The notes under the pieces: model-generated
What the model was told of the DNA's origin: nothing
What the model saw: the letters and a program-made list of their open reading frames with translations, nothing else
Database searches by the model: none
In this document: positions 63,526 to 64,000 of the stretch, one piece after another
Numbering within the stretch: position 1 is the stretch's first letter
Layout: each line of letters starts with the position of its first letter
Position numbers and translations under genes: made by a program
Source of the DNA: Bifidobacterium sp. ESL0682
GTDB taxonomy: Bacteria; Actinomycetota; Actinomycetes; Actinomycetales; Bifidobacteriaceae
NCBI RefSeq assembly: GCF_029392815.1
Contig: NZ_CP113942.1
Coordinates: forward strand, 1,674,001-1,738,000
DNA: 64,000 nt
Direction of reading: 5' to 3'

Positions 63526-64000
63526 GCTTGCGGGGCGTCCGGCACCGAGCGGAACACATCGCGATGCGACTTGATGGTCTTGAAATGGCTGAACGGCCAG
63601 AACGTGAACATGGCTACCCCGCTGATGTTGCCCATCGGCACCAGTCCGTTGTTGCCATCGTCGACGTGATAACGAGAATCGGCGGAATTGGCGCGGTTGT
63701 CACCCATCACAAAAACATTGCCGGGCGTCACTTTGACCTTGAACGAGAAATTGCTCGGCTCCACGCCCGGCTTGATATACGAGGTCTCGTCAATGGCCAC
63801 ACCGTTGATGGTGACCGGCGAACCGCCGCCCTTGCATGCCACCACGTCGCCCGGCATGCCAATCACGCGTTTGATGAGGTCGTTGGAACCGTGGTTGTCC
63901 ACACCAGCGAGCCAATGGGCCGGGTCGTTGAATACGACAACATCACCGCGTTTCACGGACTTGAGCGGGCGGGCGAGGCGGTTGGTGACCAGACGGTCGC
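63522..64000 (-). CDS. lepB: Signal peptidase I (N-terminus off window)
   Basis: Membrane protease that removes signal peptides from exported proteins, including the surface proteins of this window. Visible from the right edge: DRLVTNRLARPLKS, then KRGDVVVFNDP (box C), LIKRVIGMPGD with the catalytic Lys (box D), and FVMGDNRANSADSRYH (box E). The catalytic Ser and N-terminal helix lie beyond 64000. The open frame continues to the edge; a GTG at 63956 is only an internal codon. Coupled to rnhB by a 4-bp overlap. Confidence 0.93.
   Translation of the reverse strand, partial: DRLVTNRLARPLKSVKRGDVVVFNDPAHWLAGVDNHGSNDLIKRVIGMPGDVVACKGGGSPVTINGVAIDETSYIKPGVEPSNFSFKVKVTPGNVFVMGDNRANSADSRYHVDDGNNGLVPMGNISGVAMFTFWPFSHFKTIKSHRDVFRSVPDAPQA

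Overview
The window is a chromosomal segment of a high-GC Gram-positive actinobacterium, almost certainly a member of the Bifidobacteriaceae (Bifidobacterium or a close relative). The grounds are a giant type I fatty acid synthase next to acyl-CoA carboxylase genes, a Tad/Flp pilus locus of the actinobacterial 'helicase/secretion neighbourhood' type, a PNPase with a long Arg/Asp-rich tail, and several large sortase-anchored surface proteins. The species cannot be fixed from the sequence alone.

Layout. 1-2187: start of dnaX, running off the left edge. 2333-7813: a Tad locus on the minus strand (CpaE-like, TadA, TadB, TadC, Flp pilin, TadE, TadE/G-like). 8058-12290: pnp, rpsO and a membrane protein. 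12498-28164: two very large tandem paralogous surface proteins built from isopeptide-type pilin repeats with LAKTG anchors, separated by a tRNA-Gly(TCC). 28657-31811: a GH3 glycosidase and acpS. 32067-39018: a giant BspA-like (26-residue LRR) surface protein with an LPLTGG anchor. 39.1-40.35 kb: a gene-poor, hairpin-rich region with two tandem ~208-bp repeats and a 50-residue two-TM peptide gene. 40392-53482: type I FAS, carboxyltransferase and biotin carboxylase/BCCP. 53718-56721: a second BspA-like protein. 57221-64000: birA, a polytopic membrane protein, a PucR-type regulator, a LacI-type regulator, rnhB and lepB (cut by the right edge).

How the genes work together. AcpS (phosphopantetheinylation), AccC/AccD (malonyl-CoA), BirA (biotinylation of AccC) and FAS I form a complete fatty acid synthesis set. 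It is interrupted by surface-protein genes: BspA-1 lies between acpS and fas, and BspA-2 between accC and birA. The surface proteins (Tad pilus, two LAKTG proteins, two LPLTGG proteins) look like an adhesion repertoire.

Main caution. At least ten reading-frame breaks are each explained by one missing or extra base, mostly beside short homopolymers: tadC, both repeat proteins, BspA-1 (four), BspA-2, the polytopic membrane protein, and FAS itself. FAS I is expected to be essential, so base-calling or assembly error is the simplest overall explanation. Slippage-based phase variation of the surface genes remains possible. The most interesting unexplained signals are a ~44-bp motif with a DnaA-box-like core upstream of both Tad transcription units, a shared promoter block on the two repeat-protein genes, and the 39.1-40.35 kb repeat/hairpin region.
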